From: Leisingera caerulea DSM 24564
GTDB lineage: Bacteria > Pseudomonadota > Alphaproteobacteria > Rhodobacterales > Rhodobacteraceae
Assembly: GCF_000473325.1 (NCBI RefSeq)
Contig: NZ_AXBI01000020.1
Span: 186,001 to 250,000, forward strand
Direction: 5' to 3'
Length of the DNA stretch: 64,000 bases
The translations under genes and the position numbers were made by a program. Shown here piece by piece: positions 1 through 6,245 of this stretch (position 1 is the stretch's first letter; each line of letters starts with the position of its first letter). Below the pieces are notes generated by a model that ran no database searches, was not told the origin of the DNA, and saw only the letters and a list, made by a program, of their open reading frames with translations.

Positions 1-152
1 AAGGAAGAGAGAAGCGTATCGACATAGGCATGACCCGCTTGAGCGTTGGACTTGCCTTCCGACATGATCAGGTCGCCGCGCAGGACCGCATAGAGACGCA
101 GTGTCTCGTCCGGGGCAACTTTCTCAGCAGGGATCTACTGGATGCGCTTCAT
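1..152 (-). CDS. Peptidyl-tRNA hydrolase 2 (PTH2)-like protein, 3' part outside window, in-frame TAG at codon 6
   Basis: The gene runs leftward off the window edge. After the fifth codon the frame reads LRLYAVLRGDLIMSEGKSNA followed by QAGHAYVD. This matches the N-terminus of PTH2 enzymes (beta strand, R-x-DL-x-M-x-x-GK-x-x-AQ-x-x-HA), which recycle peptidyl-tRNA. An ATG at 152-150 has a purine-rich Shine-Dalgarno (AAAGGAAAG) just upstream. The frame reads MKRIQ and then TAG (137-135) before continuing into the conserved domain. I see no ATG, GTG or TTG between the TAG and the domain. It is therefore a mutated gene, a gene with an unusual start, or one needing amber read-through. The family call is fairly safe; its functional state is open. 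Confidence 0.6.
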
Positions 153-189
153 CGTCTTTCCTTTCACATGCCCCCTCAGGGGCGAATTG

Positions 190-434
190 GTAGACTAACG
201 GGAGTCGAACCCGCCTGGCGTGGACGTTAGGGCGCCCTGCTGTTCCCGCGACTTAGTCCAAAGTGCCGAGGCTTGCGCCCAAGCAAGAATTCCGGTGCGA
301 GGCTGATGCCTCTCAATGTGACCCTTGGATTGGCGGCCGTAGGGGGCTGCGGCCATCTTGCCCGCATCGTCTCTTTCGAGGAACCACCTTACCGGGCCTG
401 GCAGGTTGGCGGGGAGCGTGTCCCCTCGTGATGC
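190..434 (-). ncRNA. Candidate structured RNA or 5' leader ending in a tRNA-like element
   Basis: Downstream of a strong sigma70-type promoter lies about 240 nt without a convincing ORF but with several hairpins, for example GGGGA/TCCCC and GAGGC/GCCTC. On the minus strand from about 259 to 188 a 72-nt stretch resembles a cloverleaf. GGACTAA pairs with TTAGTCT followed by A-CCA, a T-arm-like CGGG-TTCGACT-CCCG is present, and a GGGCG/CGTCC stem closes a six-base loop CCCTAA that contains CTA. The D-arm is poor, the T-stem has 4 bp and the anticodon loop is one base short, so this is not a standard tRNA. It could be a tRNA mimic in the PTH2 leader or a degenerate tRNA. Identity is uncertain. 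Confidence 0.35.
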
Positions 435-440
435 AGGATC

Positions 441-469
441 AGATTATGCAAACGGCCGCAGCCCGTCAA
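441..469 (-). promoter_or_regulatory. Sigma70-type promoter
   Basis: On the minus strand TTGACG (469-464) and TAATCT (446-441) are separated by exactly 17 bp. Expected transcription start is near 434, reading into the structured RNA and the PTH2-like gene. A TGCGAAAA octamer lies about 18 bp upstream of the -35 box. Confidence 0.6.
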
Positions 470-486
470 TCCTTCTAGCGTACTTT

Positions 487-494
487 TTTTCGCA
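487..494 (-). promoter_or_regulatory. First copy of the recurrent TGCGAAAA octamer
   Basis: The octamer TGCGAAAA occurs at 23 sites that lie in or near gaps between genes. Minus-strand copies begin at 487, 1143, 3878, 5228, 6195, 14019, 14975, 15027, 38876, 40214, 51974, 55661, 55686, 57871, 58216, 59769 and 59911. Plus-strand copies begin at 19294, 22716, 27206, 28843, 28882 and 45110. Nearly all point the same way as the next gene. Most are preceded by A or T and followed by another A and then C or A. Shorter TGCGAA variants precede 8765, 16455, 22863 and 29894. Function is unknown; a promoter element or regulator site is inferred from position. Confidence 0.5.
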
Positions 495-509
495 CTTTTT
501 GCCGCGACC

Positions 510-1043
510 TCAGTCGTCGCGTTTGCGGGCGATCAAATCGGCAAGATCCGACAGCTCGATGAAGTTGTCCGCCTGGCGGCGCAGATCATCAGATACCATC
601 GGCGGCTCGGACCTTGTGGTCGACACAACGGTTACGCGGCAGCCCTGCGCCTGCAGGGCGCTGACCAAGGCGCGAAAATCGCCGTCGCCGGAGAACAGCA
701 CGACATGATCCACATGCGGTGCGACCATCATCGCATCAGTGGCGATCTCGACCGCGATGGAGCCCTTTTTCTTCTTGCGGCCAAGGGGATCGGTGTATTC
801 CCGGAACGTCTTCGTCACCACGTTGAAGCCATTATACTGCAGCCAGTCGGTCAGGGGCTTCAGGGGCAGGAAGTCGTCCTGCTCGCTCACACAGGTGTAG
901 TAGCTCGCCCGCAGCATCTTGCCGCGGCGCATGAACTCCTCCCGCAGCAGCTTGTAATTGATCTCGAAGCCGAGCGCCTTCGCGGCGCCGTGCAGGTTCA
1001 CACCGTCAATCAGCAAAGCAATGCGATCATCTTTGTAAAACAT
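510..1043 (-). CDS. LabA/DUF88-type NYN domain protein
   Basis: The protein (177 aa from the MFYKDDR start) matches the alphaproteobacterial LabA-like NYN family over its full length. It has the N-terminal strand ALLIDGVN with the first catalytic Asp, a central IATDAMM segment, and the acidic VLFSGDGDFRALV motif. NYN domains are PIN-like, Mg-dependent ribonuclease folds, so a role in RNA cleavage or turnover is likely. The start at 1043 fits where the family begins; the frame stays open further upstream but lacks similarity there. It is transcribed divergently from the methyltransferase gene, and the shared upstream region holds a TGCGAAAA motif. Confidence 0.8.
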   Translation of the reverse strand: MFYKDDRIALLIDGVNLHGAAKALGFEINYKLLREEFMRRGKMLRASYYTCVSEQDDFLPLKPLTDWLQYNGFNVVTKTFREYTDPLGRKKKKGSIAVEIATDAMMVAPHVDHVVLFSGDGDFRALVSALQAQGCRVTVVSTTRSEPPMVSDDLRRQADNFIELSDLADLIARKRDD

Positions 1044-1199
1044 CCTGGGGACCTTTTTCATTTTTTGGTTCGTCTTTTTGGGGATCAGCCCCTCCAGGAA
1101 ATCTATGTGGAAAACCGTTGAGGGTGAATGCCTTAATTCTGTTTTTCGCATATTCGGACGCCTATCATGTGGACAACAGCACAAGCGGCCGGAGATCCA

Positions 1200-1925
1200 A
1201 TGCTAACCTTTGAAACCATAGGCCCCTGCACGCTTTACCTCGGCGATGCGCGGGAAGTTCTCCGGAACTTGCCGGAAAAGGCGGATCTCGTTGTGACCGA
1301 CCCGCCCTACAAGCTGACAAGGGGCGGCAAGAACGCGCAAGTCATGTCTGGCATCTTTGCGTCCAACCAATACGACAATTCCGGCACGCTCATGGAAGTC
1401 GTGCCCTGGGAAGAGATGGCGGCGCCGATCTTCGCAGCCTGCCGTGATCACTGCGACGCGTACATCATGGCCAATGACAAGAACGTCTTCGATGCCCATG
1501 CCGCCTTCATTAGCGCGGGCTGGAAGCTGCACAACCTTCTGACCTGGAAGAAGGGCGCCCCGACCAGGAACAGGTGGTACATGAAAAACCTGGAGTTCAC
1601 CCTGTACCTCTGGAAGGGTCGCGCGGCGACGATCAACATGCCGGGATCGACACAGGATTTCGACTGCCCGCGGCCCAAGAACCGGTTTCACAGGACCCAG
1701 AAGCCGGTCCGGCTGCTGGATCATTACATCCGGAACTCGTCAAACCCGGGCGAACTTGTGCTCGACCCGTTTGCCGGTTCTGCCTCTACCCTGGTTGCCG
1801 CAATGCGCGCCGGGCGCCGGGCGGTGGGGATCGAGCTCAATCCTGTCTGGTTCGAGAAATCCTGCGAGCGGCTGCACGCGGAATGGGCCGCTATCTGCCA
1901 GGGGCTGGAAATGGCGGCCGAGTGA
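1200..1925 (+). CDS. Orphan beta-class DNA (adenine/cytosine-N4) methyltransferase
   Basis: A 241-aa protein with the amino-methyltransferase motif TDPPY (about residue 35) and, near the C-terminus, LDPFAGSASTLVAA followed by VGIELN, the SAM-binding motif. The order catalytic-then-SAM is that of beta-class enzymes such as CcrM and many phage or plasmid methylases. No restriction enzyme is adjacent, so protection against host restriction or an epigenetic role is more likely than a complete R-M system. The ATG at 1200 has GGAG six bases upstream. Target sequence cannot be read from the protein. Confidence 0.85.
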   Translation: MLTFETIGPCTLYLGDAREVLRNLPEKADLVVTDPPYKLTRGGKNAQVMSGIFASNQYDNSGTLMEVVPWEEMAAPIFAACRDHCDAYIMANDKNVFDAHAAFISAGWKLHNLLTWKKGAPTRNRWYMKNLEFTLYLWKGRAATINMPGSTQDFDCPRPKNRFHRTQKPVRLLDHYIRNSSNPGELVLDPFAGSASTLVAAMRAGRRAVGIELNPVWFEKSCERLHAEWAAICQGLEMAAE

Positions 1926-1962
1926 TCTCTTCCCGGACGATATTTGTGAAAAGCAATCCCTC

Positions 1963-2424
1963 ATGACTGACAGAAGCCCGCAACCAGGCCCGTTCGGCTC
2001 CTATTGGGTCGATGGCATTCTGGACCACCCCAGCGGCGATCCGAAGATGGACGCCCTGCAGCAGGATGCGGCCTATCGCGCCGAGCGGTCGATGGCCGAT
2101 ATTGAGAACCGGCTGCGCAAAGCCTCCAGCGGAGGCTTTGCGCCATCCGATCTGCGCGGCCTCGCCGCCAGTCTCCTCACGATCGCCGCCCTGAAGCTGC
2201 ACCGCGAATTCAATCCCGTGGCACATGAATGCTTGATGAGCCACTGTGTGGGGGCTCATCCGGATCTCGAAAAGGTACGGGAGGGGCTGCGGCAGAGAGA
2301 AGAGCGGATCCTGCAGGAGAGCATCGCAAAAGATGAGGAAATCCGACGGCTCCAAAGCCGCGTCACGTTCCTTGCCCGCGGGATTCTTCTGCTCTGCGTC
2401 GTGCTGGCGATCATCCTGATCTGA
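1963..2424 (+). CDS. Unknown tail-anchored protein
   Basis: A 153-aa protein of no recognised family, 37 bp after the methyltransferase gene. The N-terminal two thirds are hydrophilic and helical. A predicted coiled coil (REERILQESIAKDEEIRRLQ) runs straight into a single C-terminal membrane helix (FLARGILLLCVVLAIILI), so it probably sits in the inner membrane with its bulk in the cytoplasm. Confidence 0.6.
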   Translation: MTDRSPQPGPFGSYWVDGILDHPSGDPKMDALQQDAAYRAERSMADIENRLRKASSGGFAPSDLRGLAASLLTIAALKLHREFNPVAHECLMSHCVGAHPDLEKVREGLRQREERILQESIAKDEEIRRLQSRVTFLARGILLLCVVLAIILI

Positions 2425-2438
2425 CCGCCAGCCGGGGA

Positions 2439-3257
2439 TCAGGGCTTGCCCGGACCGGCTGATGCCGCCCCCTGCCCTGCGCTGCTGTTTCTTGCCAGCA
2501 GCCCAACGACAAGCAGGACCCCGGTCGCGGCAGCGGGGTACCACATATTTGAGAACCAGGGCGAATAGTTCAGAAAAGCAAAGCCCCGCGCTTGGTCAAT
2601 CAGGTGGAACAGGGGATTCCATTTGAAATAGACCAGCACATGCGCTGGCAGCATGTTGGCAACGAACATCTGGCCGGATCCGATCATGTTGAACCGGCTG
2701 TATGCCTGGGCCGCCAGAGCGGACAGCCGTGGGAAGACACCCTTTGCGGACAGGAATATGAGCCCGGCGCCGGCGCCTGACAGCCAGCAGAGGATGAAGG
2801 CGCTTGCCAGACCTGCCGCATCATCGATGCTGAAGCTCTTGATGAAAACGTGATACGCCCCTGCCACGATGGCGATCGAATACGCCTGGACATAGAGGCA
2901 AGCCAATGCGGATGCCGCGAGCCCCGGGTGAGCCGCATCATCCTGCGCTCCTGTCCGCCCACCAGACAAGACAGCCCCCATGGCACGGATGTGCAGATTG
3001 AACATGCAGACGCCCGTGATGAGGTAGATCAGCAGATCACCCCGGACCATCGCAGTGCCAAACCCGGTGAGGATCGAGAAGAGGTAGAAGACCCCGACCA
3101 GGATGAGGGTCTGGGCAACGTTTGCAGCGATGCTCAGCAGCAGGTGATCATTCCCTCGCGCAACTTCTGCCGCGGTGGCATTGTGGAGACGGCCAGCTGC
3201 CCTGACCGCCCCCATCCAAACTCCGGACAGGCTCATCTGCCCTCGGCTGTCCGCCAT
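2439..3257 (-). CDS. ABC-2 type (polysaccharide-export-like) permease
   Basis: A 272-aa integral membrane protein with about six hydrophobic segments. The end contains ANMLPAHVLVYFKWNPLFHL and then IDQARGFAF, which resembles the conserved NP-x-x-H-x-x-x-x-x-R signature of KpsM/Wzm-type ABC-2 permeases that export capsule or other polysaccharides. No ATPase subunit is encoded nearby, so it must borrow one or act differently. The start at 3257 overlaps the end of the upstream lipoprotein gene by 25 bp, which suggests coupled translation. Confidence 0.65.
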   Translation of the reverse strand: MADSRGQMSLSGVWMGAVRAAGRLHNATAAEVARGNDHLLLSIAANVAQTLILVGVFYLFSILTGFGTAMVRGDLLIYLITGVCMFNLHIRAMGAVLSGGRTGAQDDAAHPGLAASALACLYVQAYSIAIVAGAYHVFIKSFSIDDAAGLASAFILCWLSGAGAGLIFLSAKGVFPRLSALAAQAYSRFNMIGSGQMFVANMLPAHVLVYFKWNPLFHLIDQARGFAFLNYSPWFSNMWYPAAATGVLLVVGLLARNSSAGQGAASAGPGKP

Positions 3258-3877
3258 TTCTTTTTCGCAGACCCGTAGCGCGCCGCGGGAAGCGCCGGCA
3301 TGGCGGGCTCGACCGGCAATCCGTCGATGGTGCGGCCGGTCTCCGCTTCGTAGTTCTTCTGCAGCGAGTTGTTGTAAATCACACCGCAAACGACGCCCAG
3401 GACCAGGGCGGGAGCAACAGCGGCACCCGAGATGGTTGCGATGTTGGCGCAAGCGGCCAAGGTGCCGACGGCTTCAACGCTGACGTTTGCACGGGCGGGG
3501 GTTGCGCCGCCAGACACGATCAGCTTCTTCAGGCCATACTTCGCCGGGAGGGCAAGGAGCGGCACCGCATCGCCGAAGGGAGCGAAAATCGGGTTCGCCT
3601 CCTCTGCCACGTTGGTCCACAAGCCATAGGCGGTGGTTGCCGAGTCCGCATAGTCGCCAAATCCCAGGCGCACCCTGTCGAGCCGGTGCTCAACCCTGGC
3701 ACCCTCTACAGGTTTCGCCGATGCCGACTGGCGCGCTTCCGGCGCCTCAGGCGGGACAACCGCCTGGTAGGTTCCGGACGGCGCGGAGCGGGCTGCCGTC
3801 TTGGCAGGTTCATTTTTCGCACATGCGGAAAGCGCAAGAGCCGCAACGCAGCTCAGCGTGACAATGCTTGATTTCAT
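3233..3877 (-). CDS. Predicted lipoprotein
   Basis: A 214-aa protein with a clear lipoprotein signal: MKSSIVTLSCVAALALSAC, ending in the lipobox LSAC. A low-complexity Ala/Pro/Glu linker follows, and then a domain with two Ala/Gly/Val-rich hydrophobic stretches that could contact the membrane. No family was recognised. The ATG at 3877 directly abuts a TTGCGAAAA motif, leaving no normal Shine-Dalgarno. It is translationally linked to the downstream permease, so both may act at the envelope. Confidence 0.65.
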   Translation of the reverse strand: MKSSIVTLSCVAALALSACAKNEPAKTAARSAPSGTYQAVVPPEAPEARQSASAKPVEGARVEHRLDRVRLGFGDYADSATTAYGLWTNVAEEANPIFAPFGDAVPLLALPAKYGLKKLIVSGGATPARANVSVEAVGTLAACANIATISGAAVAPALVLGVVCGVIYNNSLQKNYEAETGRTIDGLPVEPAMPALPAARYGSAKKKWRTAEGR

Positions 3878-4007
3878 TTTTCGCAATCTCTTCGTGGTGG
3901 TTCTCCCCAAACGGTATTGCGAAAAATCCAAGCCAGCAACGCGCCGGAGCCCGCGCCCGCATCAAGGATGTGGACAACGGGCCCGTCCGGTCCAGAAAGC
4001 CGCTGTT

Positions 4008-5027
4008 CTAGGCAAGCCCGAAGGCCCGGCGCACCCGCGAATGCTGGGGCTGGACCGTTTCTCTTGCCGCCGCAGTCCCCGCTTCCAGGATTTTCCGGAT
4101 TTCTCCGGCTTCGCTTGCCAGCATCTTGCGCCGGGCACGGATTGGAGCCAGGAGATCCTGCAGCACCGCCTCAGCGCGCCGCTTCAGCACCATGTCGCCC
4201 AAGCCGCCCGCCCGGTACCGCTCCTTGAGATCCGCCACCGCCTCCGGCTCAAGGTCGAATGCATCCAGCATCGCAAAGACCACATTCCCCTCAACCTTGC
4301 CGGGGTCGCTGACGCGCAAGTGCCCATGGTCGGTGTACATGGCAAACACCTTGCGGCGGATATCGTCCGGCTCGTCGGACAGCATGATGGCGTTTCCGGC
4401 GCTCTTGCTCATCTTGCGGCGGCCATCAATGCCTGGCAGGCGGGGCGCATGCGACTGCAGCAGTTCGGCCCGCGGGAGCACCTCCTCGCCTGCCATCCGG
4501 TTGATGCGCATCGCGATTTCATTGGACAGCTCGACAAGCGGCGCCTGGTCGGCCCCGGCAGGAACCAGATCGGCGCAAAATGCGGTGATATCTGCCGCTT
4601 GCGAGACCGGATAACACAGGAACCCCGCTGGCAGGCTATCACCAAATCCCCGCGCTTCGATTTCAGATTTGATCGTCGGGTTGCGAAGGAGCCGTGAGAC
4701 CGGAACAAGATTCATGTAGAGCGTGCTCAGCTCTGCCAGCTCAGGAATGCCGCTTTGCAGGGCAATTGTGGTCTGCGCCGGGTCGATCCCGGCCGCCAGG
4801 TAGTCGAGCGCCAGTTCGAGCACGTTGCTGCTCACCTTCGCTGGATTGCCCGCGTTATCCGTCAGCGCCTGGAGATCCGCGATAAGGATCGTTTGCCGGT
4901 TTCTCACCTGCAGCTGAACCCGCCCCGCCAGCGTGCCGGCCAGATGGCCGATGTGCAGCGGGCCGGTTGGCCGGTCACCGGTGAGAATGCGATGCCCCGA
5001 GAGGCCGTGTGTATGATCGAACATCAT
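4008..5027 (-). CDS. trpS: Tryptophanyl-tRNA synthetase, auxiliary type
   Basis: A class I aminoacyl-tRNA synthetase of about 340 aa that charges tRNA-Trp. The HIGH signature is in TGDRPTGPLHIGH near the N-terminus and KMSKS is in GRRKMSKSAGN. Segments ADLQALTDNA, LVPVSRLLRNPT and GFLCYPVSQAADITAF match the Clostridium-like TrpRS subfamily that bacteria often carry as a second, sometimes indolmycin-resistant copy. That resistance is known of the subfamily, not shown here. The start at 5027 has AAGGA upstream; ATGs at 5054, 5033 and 5024 are alternatives. The stop is TAG. A Trp leader peptide and terminator precede it. Confidence 0.92.
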   Translation of the reverse strand: MMFDHTHGLSGHRILTGDRPTGPLHIGHLAGTLAGRVQLQVRNRQTILIADLQALTDNAGNPAKVSSNVLELALDYLAAGIDPAQTTIALQSGIPELAELSTLYMNLVPVSRLLRNPTIKSEIEARGFGDSLPAGFLCYPVSQAADITAFCADLVPAGADQAPLVELSNEIAMRINRMAGEEVLPRAELLQSHAPRLPGIDGRRKMSKSAGNAIMLSDEPDDIRRKVFAMYTDHGHLRVSDPGKVEGNVVFAMLDAFDLEPEAVADLKERYRAGGLGDMVLKRRAEAVLQDLLAPIRARRKMLASEAGEIRKILEAGTAAARETVQPQHSRVRRAFGLA

Positions 5028-5132
5028 GTTCATCCTTTGAAAGGGATGCCGCATGCCGCAGGAGATGTTCGGGGATCATTGGACCGGCCGCCGCTCGCGC
5101 GTCATGCGGCCATCCGGGTCCTTGAAGTTTGG

Positions 5133-5164
5133 AAACAGGAAAAGGCCGCCTCAGAGGGGCAGCC
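5133..5164 (-). terminator. trpS attenuator (intrinsic terminator)
   Basis: On the minus strand GGCTGCC (5164-5158) pairs with GGCGGCC (5150-5144) through seven pairs including one G-U. The loop is seven bases, and the transcript then reads TTTTCCTGTTT. The 5' arm begins inside the Trp codons of the leader peptide, so a ribosome stalled there would block the hairpin and let transcription reach trpS. Confidence 0.75.
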
Positions 5165-5192
5165 ACCAGAATGCAGGGGAGTATGCGCTCAT
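5151..5192 (-). CDS. trpS leader peptide with tandem Trp codons
   Basis: A 13-codon ORF encoding MSAYSPAFWWLPL, with two adjacent TGG codons at positions 9 and 10. GGAAAAG lies directly upstream as a ribosome site. The stop codon falls in the loop of the attenuator hairpin, and trpS starts about 120 nt further on. This is the architecture of amino-acid-sensing transcription attenuation. Confidence 0.75.
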   Translation of the reverse strand: MSAYSPAFWWLPL

Positions 5193-5207
5193 CTTTTCCA
5201 TAACCTG

Positions 5208-5236
5208 GATCTACAGCATCATCCTGATTTTCGCAA
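5208..5236 (-). promoter_or_regulatory. Possible promoter of the trpS leader
   Basis: TTGCGA (5236-5231, part of a TGCGAAAA motif) and TAGATC (5213-5208) are 17 bp apart on the minus strand. Transcription would begin near 5201, just before the leader ribosome site. The -10 match is weak. Confidence 0.3.
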
Positions 5237-5301
5237 TGAACGTTTTGTTTTTTCTTTTCATTTTTTCTTTGCTCTGATCCCGGCCACAGGCCGAGACCAA
5301 G

Positions 5302-5340
5302 GAGGCCCTGCCGGGCCTCATCTTCTTTTCTTCTTTTCCC
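5302..5340 (+). terminator. Hairpin followed by a T-rich tract
   Basis: GAGGCCC (5302-5308) and GGGCCTC (5313-5319) form a perfect 7-bp stem with loop TGCC. A pyrimidine-rich, T-rich stretch follows on the plus strand. No plus-strand gene needs it, so it may instead close the leftward gene that ends at 5342 or stop antisense transcription. Confidence 0.4.
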
Positions 5341-5341
5341 G

Positions 5342-5572
5342 TCAGGAGGTGTGCTGCCTTGAACTGTATCGGAGCTGGCGGCCGAAGAATGTCTTGATGT
5401 AGGTTTCGATCTGAGGGCGGCTCCCCGGCCAATTCCGGCCCCAGTCGGACAGCCGGAATGGCAGATCTGCTTCATGGCACCGCGGATCGATAAGCTCCAA
5501 GAACTCTGAGCTACTAATCTCTGGGATCGCGAAAGAAAGAATGAGGATCCCGCCGGTCAATTTCGGCGTCAT
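5342..5572 (-). CDS. Small unknown protein
   Basis: A 76-aa ORF starting MTPKLTGGILILSFAIPE, overlapping the end of the preceding leftward gene by 59 bp. The N-terminus is hydrophobic and the C-terminus basic. There is no recognised domain and no clear Shine-Dalgarno, so it may not be a gene. Confidence 0.3.
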   Translation of the reverse strand: MTPKLTGGILILSFAIPEISSSEFLELIDPRCHEADLPFRLSDWGRNWPGSRPQIETYIKTFFGRQLRYSSRQHTS

Positions 5573-6062
5573 CCAGAGCGGCCGGACCCGCATCCCGTCC
5601 CTCCAGCTCCGCCTTCAGGCGAGCCGTCTGCCGGCGCAACTCTTCGTTCTCCCGCTCCAGCGAGCTGACCCAATCCTTGATGGCCTGACGCTCGCGCCGG
5701 AATTGGCCGTAGGTCGTGATCACCTGAACTTTGTCCGGGTCTTCAGCAATTCCAAGCGGAAGCAATGTCCGGTAGATCCTGTCCTTCAGGATCTGATCCC
5801 TGACCAGGGCGGAAACGGGCGGCTTGCCTTGCCGCGCCTCCGCCTTCCCGGCAGCGCGACCTGGCTGGCTCTCTGACCGCACGGGCCTCGCAGTCTCGAC
5901 ATCAATCAGGATTTCCCTGGCAATGCCAATGACATCCCCGGCCTGTATCCGGTGCTTTTGAGCAATGCGCTGAACGTCCTGCGAGCGGACCTTGTTCTCC
6001 ACTGCCGCTGTACGCAGGCTTGTTGCGACAGCGCGGGATTGTTTGACGGGAATCTGGCTCAT
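5514..6062 (-). CDS. Coiled-coil protein, possible DNA-binding
   Basis: A 182-aa protein starting MSQIPVKQSRAV, with an excellent AGGAG ribosome site. Residues about 20-55 (KVRSQDVQRIAQKHRIQAGD and following) could form a helix-turn-helix-like region. The C-terminal half holds a heptad-like coiled coil (WVSSLERENEELRRQTARLK). This layout recalls plasmid KfrA-type proteins, but the sequence match is too weak to name it. A 7-bp inverted repeat lies 18 bp upstream of the start. Confidence 0.65.
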   Translation of the reverse strand: MSQIPVKQSRAVATSLRTAAVENKVRSQDVQRIAQKHRIQAGDVIGIAREILIDVETARPVRSESQPGRAAGKAEARQGKPPVSALVRDQILKDRIYRTLLPLGIAEDPDKVQVITTYGQFRRERQAIKDWVSSLERENEELRRQTARLKAELEGRDAGPAALDDAEIDRRDPHSFFRDPRD

Positions 6063-6079
6063 GCCAACTCCTGGAAATA

Positions 6080-6100
6080 CTTTATGAGCGCCCCATAAAG
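6080..6100. promoter_or_regulatory. Inverted repeat, candidate operator
   Basis: CTTTATG and CATAAAG form a perfect 7-bp inverted repeat separated by 7 bp, just upstream of the gene starting at 6062. Spacing and symmetry suit binding of a dimeric regulator, possibly the coiled-coil protein itself. Confidence 0.45.
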
Positions 6101-6245
6101 CAAAGATCCCCGATCTCCAATCGCAAACCTTCAATCCGCGCCTTTCTCGCGAATTCATGCTTCCCGACGATGCCAGCGCCATGATGCTTTTGTTTTTTCG
6201 CACACACCCCGTAGCTTCGGAAATTGAACAACGCCGGGGATTATC

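Noticed and set aside
190..434. tmRNA (linear or permuted two-piece) or RNase P RNA
   Set aside because: No tag reading frame, no matching 5' acceptor strand in the right place, and none of the conserved RNase P segments. Only the T-arm and CCA-like end fit, so it is kept as an unassigned tRNA-like RNA.
5053..5277. Small hydrophobic ORF on the plus strand opposite the trpS leader
   Set aside because: The hydrophobic part has no start codon of its own and the region is explained by the minus-strand leader and promoter; T-rich DNA alone yields Phe/Leu-rich frames.
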